Positions 34,759 through 44,545 are shown, counted from the stretch's first letter. The stretch is DNA of 64,000 nucleotides from Bordetella genomosp. 5 (GCF_002261475.1 NZ_NEVN01000002.1:248001-312000); one strand, 5' to 3'. Program-made: numbers and translations. The notes: generated by a model from the sequence alone, not told the origin.

Positions 34759-35688
34759 ATGCGTATCCTTGTCATCGGCGGTACCGGTTTCATCGGCCGT
34801 CATCTGGTTGCCCGCCTGGCCGCGGCCGAGCATGCGGTGCTGGTGCCGACACGCGCGCTGGCACGCGGCCGCGATCTGCAGGTGTTGCCGTCCGTCACGC
34901 TGGTGCAGGCCGACATCCACGACGATGCCGTGCTCGACAACCTGCTGCGCCAGACCGACGTGGTGATCAATCTGGTCGGCCTTCTGCATGGCAACCGGGG
35001 CCGTCCCTATGGCTCCGACTTCGCCCGCGCGCACGTGCTGCTGCCCGAGCGCATCGCGCAGGCCTGCCGGCGCAACGGCGTGCACCGGATGCTGCATATC
35101 AGCGCGCTCGGTGCCGACCCCGCGGGCGCCAGCATGTATCTGCGCTCCAAGGGCGACGGCGAGGCCGCCATCATAGGCACCTTCGCGGATGCCCACGAAA
35201 GCGCCTGGACCATCTTCCGCCCCTCGGTCGTGTTCGGTCCCGACGACAACTTCACCAATATGTTCGCGCGGCTGGCGCGCTGGTTTCCGGTGCTGCCGAT
35301 CGCGGGCACCGATGCCCGCATGCAGCCCGTGTTCGTCGGCGATGTCGCCGATGCGATGGTGGCGGCGCTCAACAACAATCACACGCGCGGCAAGGTCTAC
35401 GAGCTGGGCGGCCCGCAGGAATACACGCTGGGCGAGCTCGTCCGGCTGTGTGCCCACTGGAGCGGCCATCCGAGGCCCGTCATCAGCCTGCCGATGTCGG
35501 TCGGGCGCTTGCAGGCGGGCATGCTCGGCCTGTTGCCCGGCGAGCCGCTGATGTCGGGCGATAACCTCGATTCGCTGTCGGTGCCGAGCGTGCTGAGCGG
35601 CCCGCTGGCGCCCGAACTCAAGCTGGTGCCCACCGCGCTCGATGCACTGGCGCCGTCCTATCTCGGACCCACGCCGACGCGCCGCTAA
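34759..35688 (+). CDS. NAD(P)-binding epimerase-like protein (complex I NDUFA9 family)
   Basis: 309-residue extended/atypical [13 protein letters not shown] at residues 7-16 is the nucleotide-binding motif; the usual YxxxK is represented by [32 protein letters not shown] is characteristic of the NDUFA9-like branch, whose members bind NAD(P) and lipids or quinones and often lack known activity. It lies divergent from ruvB. Its TAA stop falls inside the first unit of a 27-bp tandem repeat, so the C-terminal PTRR residues abut repeat sequence. Confidence 0.85.
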   Translation: MRILVIGGTGFIGRHLVARLAAAEHAVLVPTRALARGRDLQVLPSVTLVQADIHDDAVLDNLLRQTDVVINLVGLLHGNRGRPYGSDFARAHVLLPERIAQACRRNGVHRMLHISALGADPAGASMYLRSKGDGEAAIIGTFADAHESAWTIFRPSVVFGPDDNFTNMFARLARWFPVLPIAGTDARMQPVFVGDVADAMVAALNNNHTRGKVYELGGPQEYTLGELVRLCAHWSGHPRPVISLPMSVGRLQAGMLGLLPGEPLMSGDNLDSLSVPSVLSGPLAPELKLVPTALDALAPSYLGPTPTRR

Positions 35689-35804
35689 CGCGCGTCGCTG
35701 ACCGCGCGTCGCTAACGCGCGTCGCTGACCGCGCGTCGCTAACGCGCGTCGCTGACCGCGCGTCGCTAACGCGCGTCGCTGACCGCGCGCCACTGACCGC
35801 GCGT
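35683..35804. repeat. 27-bp tandem repeat, four copies plus a half unit
   Basis: Each unit is CGCTAACGCGCGT followed by CGCTGACCGCGCGT. Units begin at 35683, 35710, 35737 and 35764, with one base change at the end of the fourth and a diverged half unit to 35804. The first three are identical. It spans the stop codon of the epimerase-like gene and fills the gap to ruvA. Confidence 0.95.
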
Positions 35805-35840
35805 CGCCCGGGCAGCTCCGGGCCGCCCGGCCAAATGCGC

Positions 35841-36413
35841 TCAGCGCACCAGCGACTTGAGCGCCAGGCGGATGCCGTCCGACACGCTGACGCCCTCGGG
35901 CAGCGCCTTGAGCGCGGCCTGCGATTCCTTGTCGGAGTAGCCGAGCGCGAGCAGGGCATTGAGAATGTCGGCCTGGCCTTCCTGGATCGGGTGGGCGCTT
36001 GCGCCGATGTCCGCGCCCAGCTTGCCACGCATTTCGAGCAGCAGGCGCTCGGCGGTTTTCTTGCCGATGCCGGGCACGCGGATCAGGCGTCCGGCTTCCT
36101 GCAGCGTGATGGCCTGCGCCAGATCGGCCACCGACAGCCCGGACAGCACCGACAGCGCGGTGCGCGCGCCGATGCCGCTCACCTTCACGAGCTCACGGAA
36201 CGCGGCGCGTTCGGCGGCGGTGGCAAAGCCATACAGCAGGTGCGCGTCTTCACGCACCACCAGATGGGTGTAGAGGGTGACGCGCGCGCCGTTTTCGGGC
36301 AGCGCGTAGAGCGTGCTCATGGGCACGTCGATGTCATAGCCCAGGCCGTTCACGTCCACGCAGACGACGGGGGGCGATTTCTCGATCAGGGTTCCGGTGA
36401 TGCGTCCGATCAT
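35841..36413 (-). CDS. ruvA: Holliday junction DNA-binding protein RuvA
   Basis: 190-residue RuvA, which tetramerises on the four-way junction and loads RuvB. N-terminal OB fold ([23 protein letters not shown]-type start), helix-hairpin-helix motifs ([16 protein letters not shown] and [13 protein letters not shown]), and the C-terminal domain III that contacts RuvB ([16 protein letters not shown]). Preceded by ruvC with 67 bases between. Slightly shorter than E. coli RuvA, mainly in the linker. Confidence 0.96.
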   Translation of the reverse strand: MIGRITGTLIEKSPPVVCVDVNGLGYDIDVPMSTLYALPENGARVTLYTHLVVREDAHLLYGFATAAERAAFRELVKVSGIGARTALSVLSGLSVADLAQAITLQEAGRLIRVPGIGKKTAERLLLEMRGKLGADIGASAHPIQEGQADILNALLALGYSDKESQAALKALPEGVSVSDGIRLALKSLVR

Positions 36414-36480
36414 GGCGATGGCAGAGGGGAATAGGGCGCTTGCGCCGATGGCGCGATTCTATACGCTCGGCGGCGGCGGA

Positions 36481-37029
36481 TCAGCCGAGCAGCCGGCCGT
36501 TGCGAATGCGCGGACGGCCGCTGGCGTTGAGCACGCCCGACAACGCGGCCACGCGGTCCTGGAGCGGTCCGACGTGGGCATGGCAGATCGCGCAGGCGAG
36601 CGCATCGGCCGAGTCGGGGGCGGGCGTGCCGTCGAGCTTGAGCAGATGCTGCACCATCATCTGCACCTGTTCCTTGGCGGCGCGGCCGGTGCCGACCACC
36701 GACTTCTTGATCTGCAGCGCCGTGTACTCGTGCACGTCGAGCGCGCTGTCGGCGAGCGCGCACAGCGCGGCGCCGCGGGCCTGGCCCAGCAGGAGCGTCG
36801 ACGCCGGATTGGTATTCAGGAAGACGATTTCGAGCGCGGCCACATCGGGCCGCGTCTCGCGGGCCACCTCGCGCAGGTTGTCGAGGATGACCTTCAGCCG
36901 CTCGGGCAGCGGCAGGGCCGGCGGCACGACGATCGTGCCGCTGGCCACATACCGCAGGCGCATGCCTTCGGCATCGATCACACCGAAGCCGGTGCGGCGC
37001 AGGCCGGGATCGATGCCGAGGATACGCAT
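36481..37029 (-). CDS. ruvC: Crossover junction endodeoxyribonuclease RuvC
   Basis: 182-residue RNase H-fold resolvase. Catalytic residues are visible as Asp in LGIDPGL at residue 6-8, Glu in AALEIVF, and the acidic pair in [13 protein letters not shown]. Loop [15 protein letters not shown] is conserved. The ATG overlaps the purH stop by ATGA, so it is transcribed with purH, an arrangement common in Burkholderiales. Cuts Holliday junctions moved by RuvAB. Confidence 0.96.
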   Translation of the reverse strand: MRILGIDPGLRRTGFGVIDAEGMRLRYVASGTIVVPPALPLPERLKVILDNLREVARETRPDVAALEIVFLNTNPASTLLLGQARGAALCALADSALDVHEYTALQIKKSVVGTGRAAKEQVQMMVQHLLKLDGTPAPDSADALACAICHAHVGPLQDRVAALSGVLNASGRPRIRNGRLLG

Positions 37030-38618
37030 CAGTGGCGGAAGTGGCGGGTGCCGGTCAGCACCATGGCGATGCCGTGTTCGTCGGCCGCCGCGATCACTTC
37101 GTCGTCACGCACGCTGCCGCCCGGCTGGATCACGCAGGTTGCGCCGGCGGCCACCACCACGTCCAGGCCGTCGCGGAACGGGAAGAACGCATCCGACGCC
37201 ACGGCCGAACCGGCCAGCGTCAGGCCCGCGTTCTCGGCCTTGATCGAGGCGATGCGGGCCGAGTCGATGCGGCTCATCTGGCCCGCGCCCACGCCCAGCG
37301 TCATGCCGTTGCCGACGAACACGATGGCGTTGGACTTGACGTACTTGGCGACCTTCCAGGCGAACGCCAGGTCGTTCATTTCCTGTTCGGTCGGCTGGCG
37401 CTTGGACACCACCTTCAGCGCATCGCGCGGCACGTTGTAGGCGTCGGGGGTCTGGACGAGCCAGCCACCGCCCACGCGCTTGACGTCGAAGGCGTTCTGG
37501 CCGGTGCCGGCCGGGACTTCCAGCACGCGCACGTTTTTCTTGGCGGCCAGGATGGCCAGCGCGGCGCCGTCATAGGCGGGCGCCAGCAGCACTTCGAGGA
37601 ACTGACCGCTCACGGCTTCGGCCGTCGCGGCGTCGACCGGACGGTTGAAGGCGATGATGCCGCCGAACGCCGAGGTCGGGTCGGTCTTGAAGGCCTGACG
37701 ATAGGCGTTCAGCGTGCCGTCCGCCACGGCCACGCCGCAGGGGTTGGCGTGCTTGACGATCACGCAGGCGGGCGTGTCGAAGCTGCGCACGCATTCCCAC
37801 GCGGCGTCGGCGTCCGCGATGTTGTTATACGAAAGTTCTTTGCCCTGCAGCTGGCGGTAGTTGCCCAGCAGGCCGGCCGAGCGCTGCGCGTCGACATAGA
37901 ACGCGGCCGACTGGTGGGGGTTTTCGCCATAGCGCAGCGCCTGCTCCTGCTTGACCTGCAGGGTCAGCGTGGCGGGCCATTCGTTGCGGGCCGGCACGGC
38001 GTCCTGGGCCGGCGCGGCGTCGGCCAGGCTGGTCAGGTAGGCGGCGATCGCGCCGTCGTACGACGCGGTGTGGGCATAGACCTTGGCGGCCAGTTCCAGG
38101 CGCAGCGCATACGAGGTCGAGCCGCCCTTGTCCATTTCGCCCAGCACGCGCGAGTAGTCGACCGGGTCGATCACGACCGTGACGCCACCGGCTTCGGTGC
38201 CGTGGTTTTTCGCGGCGGCGCGCAGCATGGCCGGGCCACCGATATCGATGTTCTCGACGGCATCGGCGAAGGTGCAGTCGGGCTTGGCCACGGTTTCGCG
38301 GAACGGATACAGGTTCACGACCAGCATGTCGATGCGGTCGATGCCGTGTTCGGCGATGGTGTCCAGATGCTCGGCGCTGTCGCGGCGGGCCAGCAGGCCG
38401 CCGTGGATCTTCGGATGCAGCGTCTTGACGCGACCGTCCAGGATTTCGGGCGAACCGGTGTGAGCGGCGACCTCGGTGACGGTCAGGCCCGCTTCCGACA
38501 GCAGGCGGGCGGTGCCGCCGGTGGAGAGCAGGCGCACGCCGCGAGCGGCCAGGGCACGGGCGAATTCGACGATGCCGGTCTTGTCGGACACCGAAAGCAG
38601 GGCGGTTTCGATTTTCAT
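37029..38618 (-). CDS. purH: Bifunctional AICAR formyltransferase/IMP cyclohydrolase PurH
   Basis: 529-residue enzyme for the last two steps of IMP synthesis. The N-terminal methylglyoxal-synthase-like cyclohydrolase domain covers about residues 1-200 ([39 protein letters not shown]). The formyltransferase domain follows ([34 protein letters not shown]). ATG 38618 gives the conserved start [13 protein letters not shown]; the open frame extends further without homology. Lies between fis and ruvC. Confidence 0.97.
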   Translation of the reverse strand: MKIETALLSVSDKTGIVEFARALAARGVRLLSTGGTARLLSEAGLTVTEVAAHTGSPEILDGRVKTLHPKIHGGLLARRDSAEHLDTIAEHGIDRIDMLVVNLYPFRETVAKPDCTFADAVENIDIGGPAMLRAAAKNHGTEAGGVTVVIDPVDYSRVLGEMDKGGSTSYALRLELAAKVYAHTASYDGAIAAYLTSLADAAPAQDAVPARNEWPATLTLQVKQEQALRYGENPHQSAAFYVDAQRSAGLLGNYRQLQGKELSYNNIADADAAWECVRSFDTPACVIVKHANPCGVAVADGTLNAYRQAFKTDPTSAFGGIIAFNRPVDAATAEAVSGQFLEVLLAPAYDGAALAILAAKKNVRVLEVPAGTGQNAFDVKRVGGGWLVQTPDAYNVPRDALKVVSKRQPTEQEMNDLAFAWKVAKYVKSNAIVFVGNGMTLGVGAGQMSRIDSARIASIKAENAGLTLAGSAVASDAFFPFRDGLDVVVAAGATCVIQPGGSVRDDEVIAAADEHGIAMVLTGTRHFRH

Positions 38619-38685
38619 AGCGGTGGGAGATGTTGCGTCCGGGTGGGGCCAGGCCCAGGCCACGGGCGGGGGATCGAGGAAATCG

Positions 38686-38925
38686 TCAGGGCTGGATGTT
38701 ATGGGCCAGCAGCTTTTTGCGCAGGGTATTGCGGGTGATGCCCAGCATTTCGGAAGCGCGCGACTGGTTGCCGCCGGAGCGCTCCAACGCCACTTCGAGA
38801 ACGGGGCGCTCGACGCAGCGCATCACCATGTCCCACATGTCGTGGGGTTCGGAGTCACCCAGATCTTCGAAATAGCGCTCCAGGCTGGCGCGCACGCATT
38901 CTTCCAGGACATCTTTCTTGCTCAT
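38686..38925 (-). CDS. fis: Fis family nucleoid-associated regulator
   Basis: 79-residue protein ending in the Fis-type helix-turn-helix ([22 protein letters not shown]). The N-terminal part [20 protein letters not shown] is shorter than in enteric Fis, as in other beta-proteobacteria. Located 37 bases after dusB, reproducing the widespread dusB-fis operon, and 67 bases before purH. It would bend DNA and modulate transcription. Confidence 0.94.
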   Translation of the reverse strand: MSKKDVLEECVRASLERYFEDLGDSEPHDMWDMVMRCVERPVLEVALERSGGNQSRASEMLGITRNTLRKKLLAHNIQP

Positions 38926-38962
38926 CGGAGTACAGATATTTTTATGTTGGGGGTACTGGCGG

Positions 38963-39988
38963 TTATGCCGCCAGCAGGGGTTGCGCGTTGTCGGTGCCGG
39001 GGTGCGGGCCGTCGCGCATCATGGTGTCGAACCAGTCGGCCACCGCCTGCCACTGGCCGCGGGTGTCTTCGATCAGGTTCATGCGGGCGCAGAATGCCGG
39101 CCCGCCGGGGAGGTCTTCCAGATACCAGCCGATATGCTTGCGCGCCGAGCGTACGCCCGTGTGCTCGCCATAGAAGCGGTAGTGATCGTCGAGGTGTTCA
39201 AGCAGCAGGTTGCGCATTTCGTCCCAGGAGGGCGGGACGAGCATGGCGCCTGTGCGCAGGAAATGATCGATCTCGCGGAAGATCCAGGGCCGGCCCTGGG
39301 CGGCACGGCCTATCATCACCGCGTCGGCGCCAGTGTAATCCAGGACGGCCCGGGCCTTCTGCGGCGTCGTGATGTCGCCGTTGGCAATCAGCGGGATCCG
39401 GATCTCGTCGCGCACGGCGCGCATGGTGTCGTATTCCGCCTCGCCGGTATAGAGATCGGCGCGCGTGCGGCCGTGCAGCGTCAGCGCGGCGATACCGCTG
39501 TCTTCGGCGATACGGGCCACGCGCAGGGCGTTCTTGTGCTCGCGGTCCCAGCCGGTGCGCGTCTTGAGCGTGACCGGGATCCCGAGCGGCGCACAGGCCT
39601 CGACCACCGCATCCAGGATGCGCTTGATCAGGTCTTCGTGGCGCAACAGCGCCGAGCCCGATGCCAGGTTGCAGACCTTCTTGGCCGGGCAACCCATATT
39701 GATATCGATGATGCGGGCGCCCTTGTTCACGTTGAACACGGCGGCCTCGGCCATCATGGCCGGATCCGCGCCCGCGATCTGCACCGAAATCGGATCGATC
39801 TCGCCATCGTGATTGAGACGGCGGGAGGTCTTCACGCTGTCCCACAGGCGGGGGTTGCTGGCGGCCATTTCGGACACGGCATAACCCGCGCCCAGCTTCT
39901 TGCAAAGCTGGCGGAACGGACGATCCGTCACCCCGGCCATGGGGGCGACGAGCACGTTGTTGGGAAGGGTCCAGGGGCCGATGCGCAT
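38963..39988 (-). CDS. dusB: tRNA-dihydrouridine synthase B
   Basis: About 341-residue FMN-dependent enzyme that reduces uridines in the tRNA D-loop. APMAGVTDRPFRQL near residue 17, the catalytic Cys in NMGCPAKKV near 100, the FMN/substrate-binding LHGRTR, and GRAAQGRPWIF near 235 are typical. ATG 39988 is preferred; a GTG two codons upstream (39994) is possible. First gene of the dusB-fis-purH-ruvC-ruvA series. Confidence 0.95.
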   Translation of the reverse strand: MRIGPWTLPNNVLVAPMAGVTDRPFRQLCKKLGAGYAVSEMAASNPRLWDSVKTSRRLNHDGEIDPISVQIAGADPAMMAEAAVFNVNKGARIIDINMGCPAKKVCNLASGSALLRHEDLIKRILDAVVEACAPLGIPVTLKTRTGWDREHKNALRVARIAEDSGIAALTLHGRTRADLYTGEAEYDTMRAVRDEIRIPLIANGDITTPQKARAVLDYTGADAVMIGRAAQGRPWIFREIDHFLRTGAMLVPPSWDEMRNLLLEHLDDHYRFYGEHTGVRSARKHIGWYLEDLPGGPAFCARMNLIEDTRGQWQAVADWFDTMMRDGPHPGTDNAQPLLAA

Positions 39989-40016
39989 GGTCACATTTTA
40001 ACCGCTTCGGCATGGC

Positions 40017-40102
40017 ACCCCGTTTTCGCCTCGATGCACCGGGCAAAAACGGGCAGGCCGGCGGGCGCGCCCGCCCGGCGCGCCGCGATAAAAAAACGGG
40101 GT
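40017..40102 (-). terminator. Inverted-repeat region after the UbiH-type gene, possible terminator
   Basis: GCGGGCGCGCCCGC is a perfect palindrome inside a longer GC stem (about 40057-40084), followed on the minus strand by CCCGTTTTTG. Outer arms ACCCCGTTTT (40017-40026) and AAAACGGGGT (40093-40102) could close a second, larger stem. It occupies the gap between the hydroxylase and dusB. Confidence 0.5.
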
Positions 40103-40106
40103 TGCA

Positions 40107-41273
40107 TCAGGTGCGCAGGCCCTGCAGCAGGTGGCGCGCCAGGGGGGCGCGCACCGCCGGAACGAGGTCGAGCGTGAGCAGCGCCAGGCCGCAGGCATGC
40201 TCGACGGGCGCCAGGCCCGTCGCGAACACCCGCGGCATCAGGTCGGTCAGGCTGGCCGTGAGCAGGCGATCCGCGCCGCGGTCGCGCGCGAAGCCGGCCA
40301 GGAGCGGCGACGGATTTGGGGTGGGGTCCTGCATCCAGGCGGCGAGCGCCTGGGCCAATTGCGCGGCGTCGCGCAGACCCAGGTTGAGCCCCTGTCCAGC
40401 CACCGGGTGCAGCGTCTGGGCGGCATTGCCGATGGTGGCGGTGCGGCCCTGCGCCTGGGCCCGGCGGGCCTTGAGCTCGAGCGGGAAAACATGCCGGGGT
40501 GCCTGGCTGTGCAGGCGGCCGAGCCGGCCGCCGAACGCGGTGCTCAGGGCCTGCGAGAAGCGCTCGTCGTCGAGCTGCACCAGTTCGGCCGCGCGCTCGG
40601 GCGCACAGCACCAGACGACCGAGTAGGTGTCGGGCGTTTGCGGATGGGGCAGCATGGCCAGCGGACCTTCGCGCGTGAAGCGCTCCCAGGCCCAACCGGG
40701 CCGCGGCAGCGAGGCGCGGGCGGTGGTGAGCACGGCATGCTGGCCGTAGCTGCGATGGACGTCGGCGCCCGCGGCGCCGTCGCATTGCACCGCGACGCGC
40801 GCGGCAAGCGCCACGTCGCCCTGCAGGACCTGCACCGCATCGGTGAGTGTGTCGCCGATCCGGGCCGGCGGGCCGGGCAGCACCGTGACGCCGCTGGCGG
40901 CCACGCGCTCGGAGAGGCGCTCGTGCAGCGGTCCGTAGGCCACGACACTGCCCAGCTGAGGCACGCCGAAGTCGGCATGGTCGATCAGGGCCCGTCCCAG
41001 GCGGCCGCGCTGCGACACGTGGATATGACGGATGTCGGCGGTCCGGGTCGGCCACGCGTCGAGCGACTCGAGCAGCACGCGGCTGCCGCGGTTCAGCGCC
41101 AGCACGCGCGGGTCGGCCAGCGGCGGCAGGCCGGCCGCTCCCCCGGCGCCGGCGGGCGCGGAGAGCAGCGCGATACGCGCGGGATCGCGCGCGGTGCGCG
41201 CCAGCAGCAGGGCGAGCGCCTGGCCCACTGGCCCGGCCCCCAGGATCGCGATGTCGAACACGGACGAAGTCAT
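40107..41273 (-). CDS. UbiH/UbiF-family FAD-dependent monooxygenase (ubiquinone biosynthesis)
   Basis: 388-residue flavoprotein hydroxylase. FAD-binding GAGPVGQALALLLAR begins at residue 11, the second FAD motif is GNAAQTLHPVAGQGLNLGLRDA near residue 285, and the middle HxD-type segment (LIDHADFGVPQLG) is weakly conserved. Such enzymes hydroxylate the ubiquinone ring. Near pepP, as in the pepP-ubiH cluster of other proteobacteria, but a TM2-protein gene on the other strand intervenes. Which ring position it modifies cannot be settled by eye. Confidence 0.88.
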   Translation of the reverse strand: MTSSVFDIAILGAGPVGQALALLLARTARDPARIALLSAPAGAGGAAGLPPLADPRVLALNRGSRVLLESLDAWPTRTADIRHIHVSQRGRLGRALIDHADFGVPQLGSVVAYGPLHERLSERVAASGVTVLPGPPARIGDTLTDAVQVLQGDVALAARVAVQCDGAAGADVHRSYGQHAVLTTARASLPRPGWAWERFTREGPLAMLPHPQTPDTYSVVWCCAPERAAELVQLDDERFSQALSTAFGGRLGRLHSQAPRHVFPLELKARRAQAQGRTATIGNAAQTLHPVAGQGLNLGLRDAAQLAQALAAWMQDPTPNPSPLLAGFARDRGADRLLTASLTDLMPRVFATGLAPVEHACGLALLTLDLVPAVRAPLARHLLQGLRT

Positions 41274-41371
41274 TCAGGGATTTTACCCTCCGGGCCGCGA
41301 GCCTTCTCGCTCGTCATCTCCCGTAGAATCGGCAACGCCCCCTGACCCTCTCGCTCCCAGGATTCCTCGAC

Positions 41372-41857
41372 ATGACGTCTTCGTCCCGCCGCTCGACTTC
41401 GGCCGCCACGATCATGCCGGACGCTGCCGCGGGCACGTCAGCACGGCCGCGGCGCAAGGTCGTCGCCGGTCTGCTGGGATGTCTGCTGGGCTGGGCCGGC
41501 GCGCACTGGTGGTATCTCGGGCGCCGTCATGCCTGGCTCGTCACCGCCTTCTCGTTGCTGTGCCTCGCGCTCGCGACGCGCTACCCCGTCTGGTGGGACA
41601 ACCCGGCGTTTTTCCTGGTGTTCATTCCGATGATCGACGGCTTCATCGAAGGCGTCGTGTTCTGTCTGATGCCCGACGAAAAATTCGACCAGCGCTACAA
41701 CCCCGGCCTCGGCAGCGTCTCGCGCAGCGGCTGGCCCGAAGTGCTCACCGCGATCTTCGGCGGCCTGCTCGGGGCCATCTGCAGCATGTTCGCGATCGCG
41801 ATGGTGGTGGTCTACACCTGGGTCGCGATGGGCTGGCTCGACGGCTACGTGCTGTAG
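41372..41857 (+). CDS. TM2 domain-containing membrane protein
   Basis: 161-residue protein. After a Ser/Ala-rich N-terminus, a TM2 domain (GLLGCLLGWAGAHWWYLGR, then LVTAFSLLCLALA) covers about residues 30-70, followed by WWDNPAFFLVFIPMIDGFIEG and a last membrane segment near 130-155. The TM2 fold is of unknown function; bacterial members are often near envelope genes. It is divergent from the UbiH-type gene and convergent with pepP, separating genes that are normally neighbours. Confidence 0.82.
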   Translation: MTSSSRRSTSAATIMPDAAAGTSARPRRKVVAGLLGCLLGWAGAHWWYLGRRHAWLVTAFSLLCLALATRYPVWWDNPAFFLVFIPMIDGFIEGVVFCLMPDEKFDQRYNPGLGSVSRSGWPEVLTAIFGGLLGAICSMFAIAMVVVYTWVAMGWLDGYVL

Positions 41858-41889
41858 CCGCCGCTTCGGCGCGGCGATGCCGCTCGCGC

Positions 41890-43248
41890 CTATTCGCGCA
41901 TCAGCGCTTCGATCTCGCGGGCATTGACCGGCACCGCGCGCGTGATCAGCTCGCAGCCGGTGTCGGTCACGAGCGCATCGTCTTCGGTGCGGATGCCGAT
42001 ATCCCAGAACCGCGCCGGCACGTCGTCGGCCGCCCGCACATACAGGCCCGGCTCGATGGTGAGCATCATGCCTGCCTCCAGCGTGCGCCAGGGCCGCTCG
42101 CCCGCCGCGGCCCGCGCCGCGGGGCTGCCGCGGTAATCGCCCACGTCGTGCACATCGAGGCCCAGCCAATGCCCCGTGCGATGCATGTAGAAGCGGCTAT
42201 AGGCGCTCGACTCGATCGCGCCGTCCAGCGATCCCTGCAGCAGGCCTTCGTCGATCAGGCCCTGCGTCAGTACCCGTACCGCCGCCAGATGGGCATCGTT
42301 CCAGGAGGCGCCCGGCCGCGTGGCGGCCGCCGCCGCGTCCTGGGCCGCGACGGTCAGGTCGTACAGCGCGCGTTGCGGGCCGCTGTATTTGCCGTTGACC
42401 GGAAAGGTGCGCGTGATGTCCGACGCATAGCAATCGAGTTCGCAGCCGGCATCGATGAGCACCAGGTCGCCGTCGCGCAGCACCGCATCGCCGGCGGGGT
42501 AATGCAGCACGCAGGCGTTGGCGCCGCCGGCGACGATGCTGCTGTAGGCGACGGCCTGCGCCCCCTGACGGCGGAATTCGTAGAGCAGCTCGGCTTCGAG
42601 CTCGTATTCGTGCATGCCGGGACGCACCGCGCGCATGGCGCGGGCATGGGCATGGGCCGAGATGCGGGCGGCCTGCCGCATGGTGGCGATTTCGCTCGCG
42701 TCTTTCACCAGCCGCATCTCGGCGAGCAGGCCGCTCAGGTCACGCAGCTGCTCGGGCGCGCGCGCGCCGGCGCGGGTGCGCTCGCGGGCCTGCGCCAGCC
42801 AGCCGCGCGCCTTCGGGGCGACGAGATCATCCGCCAGGCCCAGCCACAGCGTGGGCTGATCCATCAGCCAGGCGGGCAGCAGTTCGTCCAGGCTCTCCAC
42901 CGAATAGGCGTCGTCCATCTGAAAATGCGTGGCCGCCGCCTGCGGGCCGAAACGTTTGCCTTCCCAGATTTCGTGTTCGGCATGACGCGCGCGGCAGAAG
43001 AGCAGGGCGCGGTCGTCGGCGCCCGCGATGAGAACCAGCCAGGCGTCGGGCTCGACGAAGCCCGTGAGGTAGTAGAAATCGCTGTCGGGCCGAAACGGAT
43101 ACTCGCTGTCGCGGTTGCGCGTGGGCGGTTTGCCCGCGGCCAGCACGGCCACGCCGCCCCCCTGGCCCCGCATCCAGTCCAGCACGCGGCGGCGGCGCTC
43201 GGCGAAGGGGGCGAGATCGGCAACAGGCAGGCTCATGACAGGCATCAT
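41890..43248 (-). CDS. pepP: Xaa-Pro aminopeptidase
   Basis: 452-residue M24B metallopeptidase releasing an N-terminal residue preceding Pro. N-terminal aminopeptidase-P domain (PFRPDSDFYYLTGF), then the pita-bread catalytic domain with metal ligands visible as Asp in LVLIDAGCELDCYASDIT, His in HRTGHWLGLDVHD, and Glu in MLTIEPGLY and GIRTEDD. ATG at 43248, 43245 or 43236 are all possible starts. About the length of E. coli PepP. Confidence 0.94.
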   Translation of the reverse strand: MMPVMSLPVADLAPFAERRRRVLDWMRGQGGGVAVLAAGKPPTRNRDSEYPFRPDSDFYYLTGFVEPDAWLVLIAGADDRALLFCRARHAEHEIWEGKRFGPQAAATHFQMDDAYSVESLDELLPAWLMDQPTLWLGLADDLVAPKARGWLAQARERTRAGARAPEQLRDLSGLLAEMRLVKDASEIATMRQAARISAHAHARAMRAVRPGMHEYELEAELLYEFRRQGAQAVAYSSIVAGGANACVLHYPAGDAVLRDGDLVLIDAGCELDCYASDITRTFPVNGKYSGPQRALYDLTVAAQDAAAAATRPGASWNDAHLAAVRVLTQGLIDEGLLQGSLDGAIESSAYSRFYMHRTGHWLGLDVHDVGDYRGSPAARAAAGERPWRTLEAGMMLTIEPGLYVRAADDVPARFWDIGIRTEDDALVTDTGCELITRAVPVNAREIEALMRE

Positions 43249-43270
43249 CCGTTCGGGGGTGGCCTAGAGC

Positions 43271-43299
43271 TTAACGTACCGCGCCCACGCTGCTACAAT
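43271..43299 (+). promoter_or_regulatory. Sigma-70-type promoter of the riboswitch-controlled exchanger
   Basis: TTAACG (43271-43276) and TACAAT (43294-43299) with a 17-base spacer, placing the transcript start near 43306, directly before the riboswitch. Confidence 0.6.
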
Positions 43300-43307
43300 C
43301 CCGCCAC

Positions 43308-43400
43308 TGTCATTGGGGAGTAGCCATCCTTTGAGCCCCAAGGGAGTCAGCGTCAACAAGCTTGGTGGTCCTACCCCATGGCGCTGACGGCATCCGTCCA
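43308..43400 (+). ncRNA. yybP-ykoY manganese riboswitch
   Basis: The conserved segment GGGGAGTAGCC (from 43315) and the paired downstream CTACCCC (43371-43377) together with the CGTCAACA element (43351-43358) match the yybP-ykoY family. The stem GTCAGCG (43346-43352) / CGCTGAC (43382-43388) closes the second leg. The family senses Mn2+ and usually controls MntP, TerC-like or CaCA-type exporters; here the next gene is a CaCA-family exchanger whose start is about 135 bases downstream. Boundaries are approximate. Confidence 0.85.
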
Positions 43401-43534
43401 TCCTGTTGCGCCTCGCGCGCCATCGGGATTCGCGACGGACCAGCCAGGCGAGACCTTTGGCCGCGATGCGTTCACCCAGCCGGGCGAGCCGCGTCGTCGC
43501 GCCATTGGTTTCCGCTCGTCCGGCTGTTGTCATC

Positions 43535-44545
43535 ATGTTGTTGTCCATTGTTCTGTTCCTGCTGTCCGCGGCAGTGATCTACTTTGCCTGTGAGTTCTTC
43601 GTCAACGGCGTCGAATGGCTGGGCCATCATTTCAAGCTGGGCGCGACGGCCACCGGCACCGTGCTCGCGGCGTTCGGCACGGCGTTGCCCGAAAGCGCCG
43701 TCACCTTCATGGCCGTGGTGTTCGGCACCACGCCCGAGCAGAAAGACATCGGCGTGGGCGCGGCCATGGGCGGCCCGCTCGTGCTCGCCACCCTGGCCTA
43801 CGCGGTGGTCGGTCTGGCCCTGCTGCGCGGCAAGTCGGCGGCTGGCACGGCCCGCCAGCGCACCGGCATCAATGCCGACCAGCGCCGTCTGGCGCGCGAC
43901 CAGGCCTGGTTCATGGGCATCTTCATCTTCAAGGTCGCGCTCGGCGTGCTCGCCTTCGCCTGGAAGCCCTGGCTCGGCATTCTGTTTCTCGGGGTCTACG
44001 CGCTCTACGTGAAGCGCGAGCTCTCCCACGATGACGAGTGCATCGAAGCCGAGACGCTCGAGCCGCTGAAGCTGCGTCCGCGCGACCCGAACCCCTCGCT
44101 CTTCTGGGCCTGTACGCAGTCGGTGCTGGCGCTGGTCGTGATCGCGCTGGCATCGCATGTGTTCGTGCGGCAGATCGAGGTGCTGAGCGTGGCCATGGGG
44201 CTGTCCTCGCACGTGGCCGCCCTGCTGCTGGCACCCGTCGCCACCGAGCTGCCCGAGATCATGAATGCCCTGATCTGGGTGCGGCAGGGCAAAGAGCGCC
44301 TGGCGCTCGCCAACATCTCCGGCGCGATGATGATTCAGGCCACGATCCCGAGCGCGCTGGGGATCTTCCTGACGCCCTGGCTGCTCGACGGCCCGCTGCT
44401 GGCCGCCGGCATGCTCACCATGGTCTCGATCATGATGCTCTGGATGCGATTCCGCACCGCCACCATGACGGTGCCCGCCCTGTCGTCCGTGGCCGGGCTG
44501 TATGCGCTGTTCGCCGTCTACCTGGGCTGGCACTTCGCGGCCTGA
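43535..44545 (+). CDS. CaCA-family cation exchanger, probably manganese-responsive
   Basis: 336-residue inner-membrane antiporter of the Ca2+/cation exchanger superfamily. Two internal alpha-repeats are visible: GTALPESAVTFMAVVFG near residue 45 and ATELPEIMNALIWVRQG near 235, each with the LPE acidic residue. About ten membrane segments with a cytoplasmic loop carrying HDDECIEAE. ATG 43535 was chosen because the first hydrophobic helix begins there; the upstream frame overlaps the riboswitch. Control by a manganese riboswitch points to Mn2+ (or Ca2+) efflux. Confidence 0.85.
   Translation: MLLSIVLFLLSAAVIYFACEFFVNGVEWLGHHFKLGATATGTVLAAFGTALPESAVTFMAVVFGTTPEQKDIGVGAAMGGPLVLATLAYAVVGLALLRGKSAAGTARQRTGINADQRRLARDQAWFMGIFIFKVALGVLAFAWKPWLGILFLGVYALYVKRELSHDDECIEAETLEPLKLRPRDPNPSLFWACTQSVLALVVIALASHVFVRQIEVLSVAMGLSSHVAALLLAPVATELPEIMNALIWVRQGKERLALANISGAMMIQATIPSALGIFLTPWLLDGPLLAAGMLTMVSIMMLWMRFRTATMTVPALSSVAGLYALFAVYLGWHFAA

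Noticed and set aside
38686-38925. Fragment of an NtrC-type activator, because the Fis helix-turn-helix also ends those proteins
   Set aside because: It has its own start, full Fis-like length and the dusB-fis gene order.
40013-40106. Small gene between dusB and the UbiH-type gene
   Set aside because: The stretch is explained by inverted repeats and shows no coding signal.
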